A stretch of 64,000 bases of DNA from Burkholderia cenocepacia (lineage in GTDB: Bacteria > Pseudomonadota > Gammaproteobacteria > Burkholderiales > Burkholderiaceae), in assembly GCF_900446215.1 (NCBI RefSeq), contig NZ_UAQZ01000001.1, positions 1,736,001-1,800,000 on the forward strand, in the 5' to 3' direction. Within the stretch, counting starts at the first letter, position 1, and every line of letters starts with the position of its first letter. The position numbers and the translations under genes are program-made. The notes beneath the pieces are model-generated. The model saw only the letters and a program-made list of their open reading frames with translations, was not told where the DNA came from and made no database searches. Positions 54,809 through 62,212 of the stretch are shown here, piece after piece.

Positions 54809-55460
54809 TCTGATACCCCATCCCGCGGGCGGTGCGGATCTCGACCGAGCTGCCCTGCAGCTTCCTGCGCACGCGCGTCACGTATTGCTCGACCGCGTTC
54901 GCGGTCGGCTCGTTGCCGAAGCTGAACAACTGGTTCAGCAGTTCTTCCTTCGAGAAGATGCGCTGCGGGCGGCTCGCGAGGATTTCGAGCAGCGCGAATT
55001 CCTGGCGCGACAGCGACAGCGGCTGGCCGTCGAGTTCCGCGAGGCGGCTGCTGCGGTCGATCACGAGGCCGCCGAGCGTCAGCACGTCGTTCGCGTGGCC
55101 GCTGTTGCGGCGCAGGAGCGCCTGCACGCGTGCGTCGAGTTCGCGGTAGTCGAACGGCTTCACGAGGTAGTCGTCGGCGCCGAGGCCCAGGCCGCTCACG
55201 CGGTCGTCGATCGCCGAGCGCGCGGTGACGAGCAGCACGGGCGTCGTGCTGCCCGACGCGCGCAGGTTGCGCAGGACCGTGAAGCCGTCCATGCCGGGCA
55301 GATTCGCATCGAGCACGACGAGATCGAAACGCTCGACGCGTAGCAGCCCGTTCGCGGTCGCGCCGTCGGTTTCGAGATCGACGGCGTGGCCGAGCCGGGC
55401 CAGGCGGCCGCGGATCGCCGCGCCGATTTCGGCATCGTCCTCCACGACGAGAATACGCAT
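54795..55460 (-). CDS. OmpR-family response regulator, TctD-like
   Basis: 221 residues. Receiver domain with acidic pair D8/D9, phospho-acceptor D51 (LVVLDANLPG) and K in YLVKPFDYRELDAR; C-terminal OmpR winged HTH (LTLGGLVIDRSSRLAELDGQPLSLSRQEFALLEILASRPQRIFSKEELLNQLF, AVEQYVTRVRRKL). Divergent from an NMT1/SsuA-like binding protein and an MFS transporter, which it probably controls. Confidence 0.93.
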   Translation of the reverse strand: MRILVVEDDAEIGAAIRGRLARLGHAVDLETDGATANGLLRVERFDLVVLDANLPGMDGFTVLRNLRASGSTTPVLLVTARSAIDDRVSGLGLGADDYLVKPFDYRELDARVQALLRRNSGHANDVLTLGGLVIDRSSRLAELDGQPLSLSRQEFALLEILASRPQRIFSKEELLNQLFSFGNEPTANAVEQYVTRVRRKLQGSSVEIRTARGMGYQIAAH

Positions 55461-55604
55461 GGTGCCGTTTGCAGGTAGAGGGGTTAGGGGTTTTCCCGAG
55501 GCCGGGATGTCAGCATTTTCTCAGACTCGGTCGATAACCTGTGTCGAGCCGGAAGCGGATGCAAGGACGGCATTAATACCAGAAATATTCAAGGAGACGG
55601 CAAG

Positions 55605-55703
55605 ATGCAGCATGTCACGGGCACGACGAACGCGCGCCGCGGCGCCACGCCGGCCCGCGCGTGGCGGCTGGCCGTTCGCCGCACGTCGACGGTGCGTGCA
55701 TGA
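55605..55703 (+). CDS. Short leader ORF coupled to the binding-protein gene
   Basis: 32-codon ORF, ATG 55605, preceded by a strong AAGGAG with 8-base spacing. Its TGA stop overlaps the start of the next gene (ATGA at 55700-55703). The peptide is basic and Arg-rich (10 Arg; TPARAWRLAVRRTS). The strong ribosome site and precise overlap suggest translational coupling or a leader peptide; a stand-alone function is not implied. Confidence 0.5.
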   Translation: MQHVTGTTNARRGATPARAWRLAVRRTSTVRA

Positions 55704-56725
55704 CGACGTCGCCGCGCCGCCGCGCGTTGATCGCCGCCGGGCTCGGCGTGCTGGGCGTGCTCGGGGCGCCGGCGCTGGTGCGCGCGAAGCCGCGCACGGT
55801 GCGGATCTCGAAAGGCTATGGCGTGCTGTACCTGCCGCTGCTCGTGATGGAGAAGCAGCGGCTGTTCGAGCGGCATGCGGCGCGCCACGGCGTGCGCGAC
55901 GTCGCGGTCGAATGGGTGCTGCTCGACGGCGGCAATTCCGTCAACGACGCGATGATGGCCGGCACGCTCGATTTCGCGGGCGCCGGCGCGCCGGGTTTCA
56001 TCGAGCTATGGGCGCGGGCGCGCGGCATTCCGAACGTCGAGGTGATCGGCATCAGCGGGCTGTCGACCACGTCGCTGTCGCTCAACGCGAACCGGCCGGG
56101 CCTCGTGTCGCTGCGCGACTTCGCGCCGTCCGACCGGATCGCGGTGCCGGGCATCCGCACGTCGCTGTCGGCGGTCGTGCTGCAGATGGTCGCGAGCCGG
56201 CAGCTCGGCCCCAGGCATTTCGCGCAGCTCGATTCGATCACCGTGAACCTGCCGCATCCGCAGGCGATGCAGGCGCTGATCCGCCGCGAGAACGGCGTGA
56301 CCGCGCACTTTACGTCGCCGCCGTTCTCGACGCTCGAATTGCGGCAGCCGGGCATCCATCGCGTGGTGAGCTCGGTCGATGTGCTCGGCCCGATGACGCT
56401 CGACGTCGTGTTCGCGCCGAAGCGGCTCGTCGATGCGGAGCCCGCGCTCGCCGTCGCGTTTCTCGGCGCGCTCGACGAAGCGAATCGCCTGATCGCGCAG
56501 GACCCGCGTGCGGCGGCGGCGCTGTATGCGACGTCGTCGGGCGTCGGCGTGTCGCACGACGACGTGATGCGGATGCTCGCCGCGCCCGACACGCGCTTCT
56601 CGGTGCTGCCGAACCAGCTGATGGACTACGTCGAATTCCTGTACCTGGCCGGCACGATCAAGGCGAAGCCGCGCGCGTGGCACGAGATGTTCGCGCCGAT
56701 GCTCGACGACTACCGGTCGGGTTGA
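55700..56725 (+). CDS. NMT1/SsuA-like periplasmic binding protein
   Basis: 341 residues from ATG 55700. The N-terminus RRRALIAAGLGVLGVLGAPALVRA is an RR-containing (possibly Tat) signal. Fold markers: VRISKGYGVLYLPLLVMEKQRLFERHA, WVLLDGGNSVNDAMMAGTLDFAGAGAPGFIELWARA, GISGLSTTSLSLNANRPGL, GIRTSLSAVVLQMVA. The family binds sulfonates, pyrimidine precursors or carboxylates. No ABC permease or ATPase follows; an MFS carrier does, an unusual pairing. Confidence 0.85.
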   Translation: MTTSPRRRALIAAGLGVLGVLGAPALVRAKPRTVRISKGYGVLYLPLLVMEKQRLFERHAARHGVRDVAVEWVLLDGGNSVNDAMMAGTLDFAGAGAPGFIELWARARGIPNVEVIGISGLSTTSLSLNANRPGLVSLRDFAPSDRIAVPGIRTSLSAVVLQMVASRQLGPRHFAQLDSITVNLPHPQAMQALIRRENGVTAHFTSPPFSTLELRQPGIHRVVSSVDVLGPMTLDVVFAPKRLVDAEPALAVAFLGALDEANRLIAQDPRAAAALYATSSGVGVSHDDVMRMLAAPDTRFSVLPNQLMDYVEFLYLAGTIKAKPRAWHEMFAPMLDDYRSG

Positions 56726-56850
56726 GCCACGCCTGCGGCCAACCGAATCCATTCATCGAACCCGCTGACGCCGGCGCATTCGTCACGCGCGACGCCGAAT
56801 CAACCCGCCGATTCAACCGATATGCAACCGATTCACGCAAGGAGCCTGAA

Positions 56851-58161
56851 GTGAACGCTACCGACACCCTGGACCCCGCGTCCGCCGAAGAACAGCGCAT
56901 CATGTCGAAGATGGCGCGGCGCCTGCTGCCCATCCTCGTCGTGATGTTCCTGATCGCGTTCATCGACCGGCAGAACGTCGGTTTCGCGAAACTGCAGATG
57001 GTGCACAGCCTCGGGATGACGGAAGCCGCGTTCGGGCTCGCGTCGTCGCTGTTCTTCATCGGCTACCTGCTGTTCGAGGTGCCGAGCACGCTCGCATTGC
57101 ATCGTTACGGCGCACGCGTGTGGCTCGCGCGGATCATGCTGACGTGGGGGCTCATCACGGTGCTGATGGGCTTCACGACGTCGATGCCGGCGTTCTGCTC
57201 GCTGCGCTTCGTGCTCGGCATCGCCGAGGCCGGTTTTTATCCGGGCGTGATCTATTACCTGACGCTGTGGTTCCCGCAGAGCTACCGCGCGAAGGTGCTC
57301 GGCATCTTCACGCTCGGCAGCGCGCTCGCGAACATGCTCGGCTCGCTGGTCGGCGGCGTATTGCTGAGCCTGAACGGCGTGTGGGGGCTCGCGGGCTGGC
57401 AGTGGGTGTTCGTCGCGACGGGCCTGCCCGCCGTGATCGTCGCGATCGTCGTGTTCCGCGTGCTGCCCGCGTCGTTCCGCGAAGCACCGTTCCTCGACGC
57501 GCGCGAGAAGCAGATCGTCGCGGCCGCGCTGGAGCGCGAGAAGCCCGCGCAGGCCGAGCACGGCCAGCCGTGGAAGGCGCTGCTCGATCCGCGCGTGATG
57601 CTGTTCGCGGCGACCTACATGCTGATGTCGACGTCGCTGTACGGCGTCACGTACTGGCTGCCGACGATCGTGAAGTCGTTCGGCGTGTCGAGCACGACGA
57701 ACGGGTTCCTGAGCATGCTGCCGTGGGCGCTCGCGGTGGTGCTGCTGGTGTGGCTGCCGTCGAAGCTGCGGCGTGCGAAGAGCATCCTGCGCACGATCGC
57801 GATCGTCGCGGCGCTCGGTGCGCTCGGTTTTCTGCTGAGCCTCGTGCTGCCGTCGACGCCGCTGCGCTTCATCGCGCTCGTGCTCGGCGGCGCGTGCATC
57901 CCGCTGCTGTATCCGTGCTTCTGGTCGATGCCGCCGCGCTATTTCACCGGCGCGCGGGCGGCCGCGAGCGTCGCGGCGATCAACTCGATCGGCAACCTCG
58001 GCGGCTTCTTCAGCCAGAACCTGATGCCGTTCGCGGGCAAGGTGACGGGCACCGCGTTCGGGCCGATGATCGTGCCGATCGTGTGCCTCGCGCTGCTCGG
58101 CGTCGGCGCGCTGGTCGCGTGGACGCGCTCGGAGCGGGGGATGGTGGCGGCGCGGGCGTGA
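56851..58161 (+). CDS. MFS transporter, anion:cation symporter (phthalate/tartrate) type
   Basis: 436 residues from GTG 56851, with AAGGAG 6-7 bases upstream. ACS-family signatures: RRLLPILVVMFLIAFIDRQNVGFAKLQM in TM1, YLLFEVPSTLALHRYGARVWLARIMLTWGL, RFVLGIAEAGFYPGVIYYLTLWFP, and RVLPASFREAPFLDAREKQIVAAALERE in the central loop. Likely imports an organic anion sensed by the divergent TctDE-like two-component system. Confidence 0.9.
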   Translation: MNATDTLDPASAEEQRIMSKMARRLLPILVVMFLIAFIDRQNVGFAKLQMVHSLGMTEAAFGLASSLFFIGYLLFEVPSTLALHRYGARVWLARIMLTWGLITVLMGFTTSMPAFCSLRFVLGIAEAGFYPGVIYYLTLWFPQSYRAKVLGIFTLGSALANMLGSLVGGVLLSLNGVWGLAGWQWVFVATGLPAVIVAIVVFRVLPASFREAPFLDAREKQIVAAALEREKPAQAEHGQPWKALLDPRVMLFAATYMLMSTSLYGVTYWLPTIVKSFGVSSTTNGFLSMLPWALAVVLLVWLPSKLRRAKSILRTIAIVAALGALGFLLSLVLPSTPLRFIALVLGGACIPLLYPCFWSMPPRYFTGARAAASVAAINSIGNLGGFFSQNLMPFAGKVTGTAFGPMIVPIVCLALLGVGALVAWTRSERGMVAARA

Positions 58162-58234
58162 TGGGGCGCGGCTTGGCCCGGGATACGTGGGTTAGGCCGA
58201 ATGGCTGACTGCACGCGAAAAAGTGAGTGTGCTA

Positions 58235-58260
58235 CCATGCATTACATATGTAATACATGG
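58235..58260. promoter_or_regulatory. 26-bp palindromic operator of the toxin-antitoxin operon
   Basis: A 14-bp perfect core, ATTACATATGTAAT (58241-58254), is flanked by CCATG on the left and CATGG on the right (58235-58239 and 58256-58260), so 12 of 13 base pairs are symmetric over 26 bases. It lies immediately before the antitoxin start and is far more A/T-rich than its surroundings, as expected for conditional TA autoregulation. Confidence 0.8.
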
Positions 58261-58268
58261 AGTGTGCG

Positions 58269-58544
58269 ATGAAAACCGCGACCATGCCGGCGCTGCGTGT
58301 CGATCCGCAATTGCGGGAGGAGGCAGAGTCGGTCCTTGAGGAAAACGAGACGTTGTCTGCGTTCATGGAGTCGGCGCTGCGCGACGGGATCGCGCGTCGC
58401 CGTCTGCAACGCGAGTTTGTAACCCGTGGCCTCGCATCGCGCGACGAGGCGCGTCGTACCGGTGAATACGTCGATGCCGCCGACGTGCAGGCCGAACTCG
58501 AGGGTATGCTGAAGGCTGCGCGTGCAGCGAAGGCGGCTGATTGA
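58269..58544 (+). CDS. Type II antitoxin
   Basis: 91 residues from ATG 58269, preceded by GGAG at 58259-58262; an upstream ATG at 58257 lies inside the operator. The N-terminal segment LRVDPQLREEAESVLEENETLSAFMESALRDGIARRRL is a ribbon-helix-helix-like DNA-binding pattern as in YlcI/YnfO-ParD antitoxins. The C-terminus (YVDAADVQAELEGMLKAARAAKAAD) should wrap the toxin. Its stop overlaps the toxin start (TTGA), ensuring antitoxin is translated first. Confidence 0.85.
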   Translation: MKTATMPALRVDPQLREEAESVLEENETLSAFMESALRDGIARRRLQREFVTRGLASRDEARRTGEYVDAADVQAELEGMLKAARAAKAAD

Positions 58545-58840
58545 TCTATCGGGTCCGATATACACGTGCGGCCCGTGAGGATCTGGTACGGATGTATCGA
58601 TACTTGCTCGAATGTGATGTGGATGCGGCGGCGCGGGCTGTGGACGCGATCGAACAAGGTGTCGCCATGCTCCGCATGTTTCCGTTCACATGCCGCAAGG
58701 TCGATCACGGAAATCCATTTTTGCGCGAGCTGATCGTGTCCTTCGGCACGTCGGGCTATGTCCTGCTGTTCGAGATTGAAGCAGCCGAGCAAGTTACGAT
58801 TTTAGCCGTACGACACCAACGGGAAGATGATTACCTCTGA
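58541..58840 (+). CDS. RelE/ParE-family toxin
   Basis: 99 residues; the start is a TTG at 58541 overlapping the antitoxin stop by four bases. ParE/RelE fold markers: VRYTRAAREDLVRMYRYLLE at the N-terminus, then ARAVDAIEQGVAMLRMFPFTCRKV, the ELIVSFGTSGYVLLFEI strand and VTILAVRHQREDDYL at the C-terminus, the usual RHQRE-type end of ParE toxins. Whether it cleaves mRNA (RelE) or poisons gyrase (ParE) cannot be settled here; the ending favours ParE. Confidence 0.87.
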   Translation: MIYRVRYTRAAREDLVRMYRYLLECDVDAAARAVDAIEQGVAMLRMFPFTCRKVDHGNPFLRELIVSFGTSGYVLLFEIEAAEQVTILAVRHQREDDYL

Positions 58841-58876
58841 TACGTGACGATGCGGTGGTTGTCGTTGCCGCGTTGG

Positions 58877-60682
58877 TCAGCGATTGATTCGCGAATCCCC
58901 GTCCACGCTATGCGCGACCGCCACAGGCGCCGGCACCCGCGGAATCTCGACCTCCACCGTCGTGCCTTCGCCGAGCGTCGTCGCGATCCGCAGCGTGCCG
59001 CCGACCAGATACGCACGCTCGCGCAACCCCACCAGCCCGAATGAACTCGACTTGCGCGGCACCGCGGGATCGAAGCCCGCGCCGTCGTCGCGTATCGTCA
59101 GCGCGATCGCTTCGCCGCCGCACACGAGTTCGACGTTCGCATGCGACGCGGCCGCGTGCCGGGCGACATTCGCGAGCGCTTCCTGAGCGATGCGGAACAC
59201 GGCCGTCGCATACGGCTCGTCGAGCTGCAATTCGGGCGGCTCGACGTGCAGCGCACACGCGATCCCGTGACGGTGCCGGAAATCCTCCACTAGCCATTGC
59301 ATCGCCGCCGCGAAGCCGAGATCGTCGAGCATCAGCGGGCGCAGGTCCGACGCGATGCGGCGGGTCGCGGCCACCGCGCCGCGCGCGAGCGCATGCATCG
59401 CCGCGATCTTGCGCGCGAGCGACGCGTCGTCCTGCGGCACGCGGTCGATCAGCCATTCGAGATCGTTCTTCAGCGTCGCGAGCGTCTGCGCCAGTTCGTC
59501 GTGCAGTTCGCGCGCGATGCGGCGCTGCTCGGCTTCGCGCGCGCTGGCGCTGATCGCGGCGATCTCGCGCAACTCCTCGCGCGACGCCTGCAGCGCCCGC
59601 TCCGCGCGCACGCGTTCCTCGACTTCGCGTCGCAAGTCGCGGTTCGACGCGCTCAGCTGCGCGGTGCGCGCGGCGACGCGCTGTTCGAGCCGTTCGTTCG
59701 CCTCGTTCAACTGCGCGCTTTTCTGCGCGACGAGCAGATGCTGGTAGCGCGCGCCGGCCAGCGCGCGCACCGTCTGCGCATGCAGCCGGCCGTTCTCGAA
59801 CAGCATCGCGAACAGCACGACGCCCGACGCGACGAGACCGTACGCACGCCCCGCATAGAAGCCGAGGTCGAAGCGGCCGTGATTCAGCATCGACGACAGC
59901 GCGATGTCGAACAGCCACGCGACGAGCACCGTCATCACCCACAGATCGAGCACCGAATGGCGGCGCCGCTGCCGCCACATCAGCATCAGCGCGACGAGGT
60001 TCAGCCCCCAGACGACCGTGATCGCGTTCGTCATCGTCGCGGTCATCCTGTTGCCGCTCATGATGCGCGGCAACAGGTCGTGGCCGGCGGTCGCGAGCAG
60101 CGCGAGCGCGACCGTCGCGCCGATCGCGGCCGCGATGCAGAGAACGACCGGAATCGCCGCGCGGCGCTGCGGGGCCGGAGCCGGGCGCCCGCGCGACGCT
60201 GCGCGCAGCAGCGCGTATGCGGCGACCGACAGCGGAAAGCCGCCGTGCCAGAACAGGTACAGCCACGCGGTGGTCTGTTCGCCGGCGCCGAGCAGGCCGC
60301 GCGGCGCGAACAGGCCGGGGAAGGTCAGCATGTGCGTGCCGGCCATGAACGCCGTGAACAGGTAGCCGCCCGCCAGCACGAGCAGCGGCTTCTCGCGCAG
60401 GATCGCGTACTGGCCGAGCAGCAGGCCGGCCGTCACCATGTCGTTGACGACGATCGCCGACTGGTACACGGGAATGAACGCCCAGCCCGGCGCGAGCGGC
60501 AGGGTGGCGAACGGTGCGAGCGCGGCGAAGATCACGGCCGAGACGAGCACCGTCGCGAGCGCGAGCCGCCGCTCGCGCCGGCCCGGCGGCAGCGACGACA
60601 TGAACAGGCGCGACGTATCCGGATCGTCGTCGTTCGGCGGCGGCGGCAGCGGTGCGGAGGGGAAGCGGAAGGCGGCCATCAT
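58877..60682 (-). CDS. NarL-type sensor histidine kinase with MASE4-like membrane sensor
   Basis: 601 residues from ATG 60682 (overlaps the regulator stop as ATGA). Eight or so N-terminal membrane helices (about residues 40-280, MASE4-like), a coiled-coil (AQLNEANERLEQRVAARTAQLSASNRDLRREVEERV), HisKA_3 H-box RRIARELHDELAQTLATLKND, and a HATPase with DDGAGFDP and SFGLVGLRERA. It pairs with the LuxR-type regulator upstream. Signal unknown; the membrane-embedded sensor suggests an intramembrane or small-molecule stimulus. Confidence 0.92.
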   Translation of the reverse strand: MMAAFRFPSAPLPPPPNDDDPDTSRLFMSSLPPGRRERRLALATVLVSAVIFAALAPFATLPLAPGWAFIPVYQSAIVVNDMVTAGLLLGQYAILREKPLLVLAGGYLFTAFMAGTHMLTFPGLFAPRGLLGAGEQTTAWLYLFWHGGFPLSVAAYALLRAASRGRPAPAPQRRAAIPVVLCIAAAIGATVALALLATAGHDLLPRIMSGNRMTATMTNAITVVWGLNLVALMLMWRQRRRHSVLDLWVMTVLVAWLFDIALSSMLNHGRFDLGFYAGRAYGLVASGVVLFAMLFENGRLHAQTVRALAGARYQHLLVAQKSAQLNEANERLEQRVAARTAQLSASNRDLRREVEERVRAERALQASREELREIAAISASAREAEQRRIARELHDELAQTLATLKNDLEWLIDRVPQDDASLARKIAAMHALARGAVAATRRIASDLRPLMLDDLGFAAAMQWLVEDFRHRHGIACALHVEPPELQLDEPYATAVFRIAQEALANVARHAAASHANVELVCGGEAIALTIRDDGAGFDPAVPRKSSSFGLVGLRERAYLVGGTLRIATTLGEGTTVEVEIPRVPAPVAVAHSVDGDSRINR

Positions 60683-61326
60683 GCGTCGTCGGCGCCGAGG
60701 TCGAGATCGTGGCGCACCGCGTAGCGGATCAGGGCGGCTTCGTGCGGCAGCGCCATCTTGTCGAGGATGCGCGTCTTGTACGTGCTGACCGTCTTCGCGC
60801 TCAGCGCGAGTTCAAACGCGATCTGCGTGACCGTCTGGCCGGCGACGATGCGGCGCATCACGTCGAGTTCGCGCGCGGACAGTCGCTCGTGCGGCAATAC
60901 CTGAGCCGGCGCGCGCAGCGTGCGAGCGAGGCTTTCGGCCGCGGACGGGCTCACGTAGATGCCGCCCGCGGCCACCTTGCCGACGGCTTCGACGAGCTCG
61001 GCGGTCGCACTGTCCTTCGTCAGGTAGCCGGTGGCGCCAGCCTTGAATGCGCGCGCCGCATACTGCGTTTCCGCGTGCATCGTCAGCACGAGCGTGCGCA
61101 GCGACGGCGCCTGGCGCTTGACCAGCCGGATCAGCTCGATGCCGGTCGGCGCGGGCATCGACAGGTCGAGCAGCAGCACGTCGGCGACGGTGCGCTCGGC
61201 CAGCGCGAGCGTGCCCGAGCCGTCGCTCGCCTCGCCGACGATCTCGAAACCGCCGGCCATCTCCAGGATGTGACGCAGTCCGTCCCGCATGACTGCGTGA
61301 TCGTCAGCCAGAATTACCCTGATCAT
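60679..61326 (-). CDS. LuxR/FixJ-type response regulator
   Basis: 215 residues from ATG 61326. Receiver with D8/D9 and phospho-acceptor D54 (LLLDLSMPAPTG), Lys in GYLTKDSA; LuxR HTH at the C-terminus (LSARELDVMRRIVAGQTVTQIAFELALSAKTVSTYKTRIL). Cognate partner of the overlapping kinase gene. Confidence 0.94.
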   Translation of the reverse strand: MIRVILADDHAVMRDGLRHILEMAGGFEIVGEASDGSGTLALAERTVADVLLLDLSMPAPTGIELIRLVKRQAPSLRTLVLTMHAETQYAARAFKAGATGYLTKDSATAELVEAVGKVAAGGIYVSPSAAESLARTLRAPAQVLPHERLSARELDVMRRIVAGQTVTQIAFELALSAKTVSTYKTRILDKMALPHEAALIRYAVRHDLDLGADDA

Positions 61327-61413
61327 CTTCCAGCGATCCTCTTCGGGATGACGCCGCGTGTTGCCGTCCGGTTGTCGCCGCGGCCGTTCTTCTGACCAAT
61401 ATATGCCCCCGGA

Positions 61414-61447
61414 CCCGAAAACGGTACTCGTTCGAGAAATTTTCGGG
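61414..61447. promoter_or_regulatory. Inverted repeat CCCGAAAA-N18-TTTTCGGG upstream of the regulator
   Basis: Perfect 8-bp half-sites at 61414-61421 and 61440-61447, 88 bases before the regulator start on the minus strand, inside a 325-base gap that otherwise holds no gene. Candidate response-regulator site. Confidence 0.45.
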
Positions 61448-61651
61448 AGGGTTGAACGCGGAATGTGCACTGAAACGAAATAATTCACGGGAAAGGGTAC
61501 GGCGCGACGCGCATCCGGATCCGGGTATTCCCGGGTGATCGTGGCACCCGCGCGGGGCCGGCGCGGCATCACGGCAACCGGTCCGCGAACCGGTCCGATT
61601 CGGGACTAAACTGGTGCCCGATGCCACTCGCGTCAACCAAGGAGTCCTGCG

Positions 61652-62104
61652 ATGATCGACCTTGCCGATATCCTGCCGTCCGCATTGCCCGCCGCTGTCG
61701 CGTGGGCCGAAGCGGAGGCGGCGCGCGGGCTCGCGCGGGGCACGCCGCTGACGCCGGCACAAGCCGACGACGCGCGCACGGTGGGCGTCGCGCAACCGGA
61801 GCGGATCCGCGTGACGGCCGTCGATCGCATGCCGTTTCCCGACACGCCGACGCTTGCCGCGCTCGCCCGCGACACCGGGCTGCTCGCGCCCGGGACGATC
61901 GGCCTCACGCTCGGCCATGCGGTGTACGTGCTGCGCGGGCAGGACACGCGCCGCCTGCTGACTCACGAATTCCGGCATGTGCATCAATACGAGGCCGCCG
62001 GCTCGATCGGCGCGTTTCTTGCGCGCTATCTGCACGAGGTCGCGACGGTCGGCTACCACGATGCGCCGCTCGAGGCCGACGCGCGACAACACGAATTCGA
62101 TTGA
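61652..62104 (+). CDS. Small HEFRH-motif protein (putative zinc peptidase-like)
   Basis: 150 residues from ATG 61652 (AGGAG upstream). The HEFRHVHQYE segment has an HExxH zincin-type motif (H105, E106, H109) within a hydrophobic context (LRGQDTRRLLTHEFRHVHQYEAAGSIGAFLARYLHEVATVGY), where a downstream Glu or His could be the third ligand. No signal peptide. The N-terminal 95 residues are unrecognised. Possible small cytosolic metallopeptidase or structural zinc protein. Confidence 0.7.
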   Translation: MIDLADILPSALPAAVAWAEAEAARGLARGTPLTPAQADDARTVGVAQPERIRVTAVDRMPFPDTPTLAALARDTGLLAPGTIGLTLGHAVYVLRGQDTRRLLTHEFRHVHQYEAAGSIGAFLARYLHEVATVGYHDAPLEADARQHEFD

Positions 62105-62212
62105 CCCCTGACCCCGACACCGGCGCGAGCGTGCGCATGTCGCGATGAACGTATCCAATGCCCCTGCCGGCCCGCCGTTCGCGCGCCGGGCCGCACCGTT
62201 CGGGAGCGTGTG

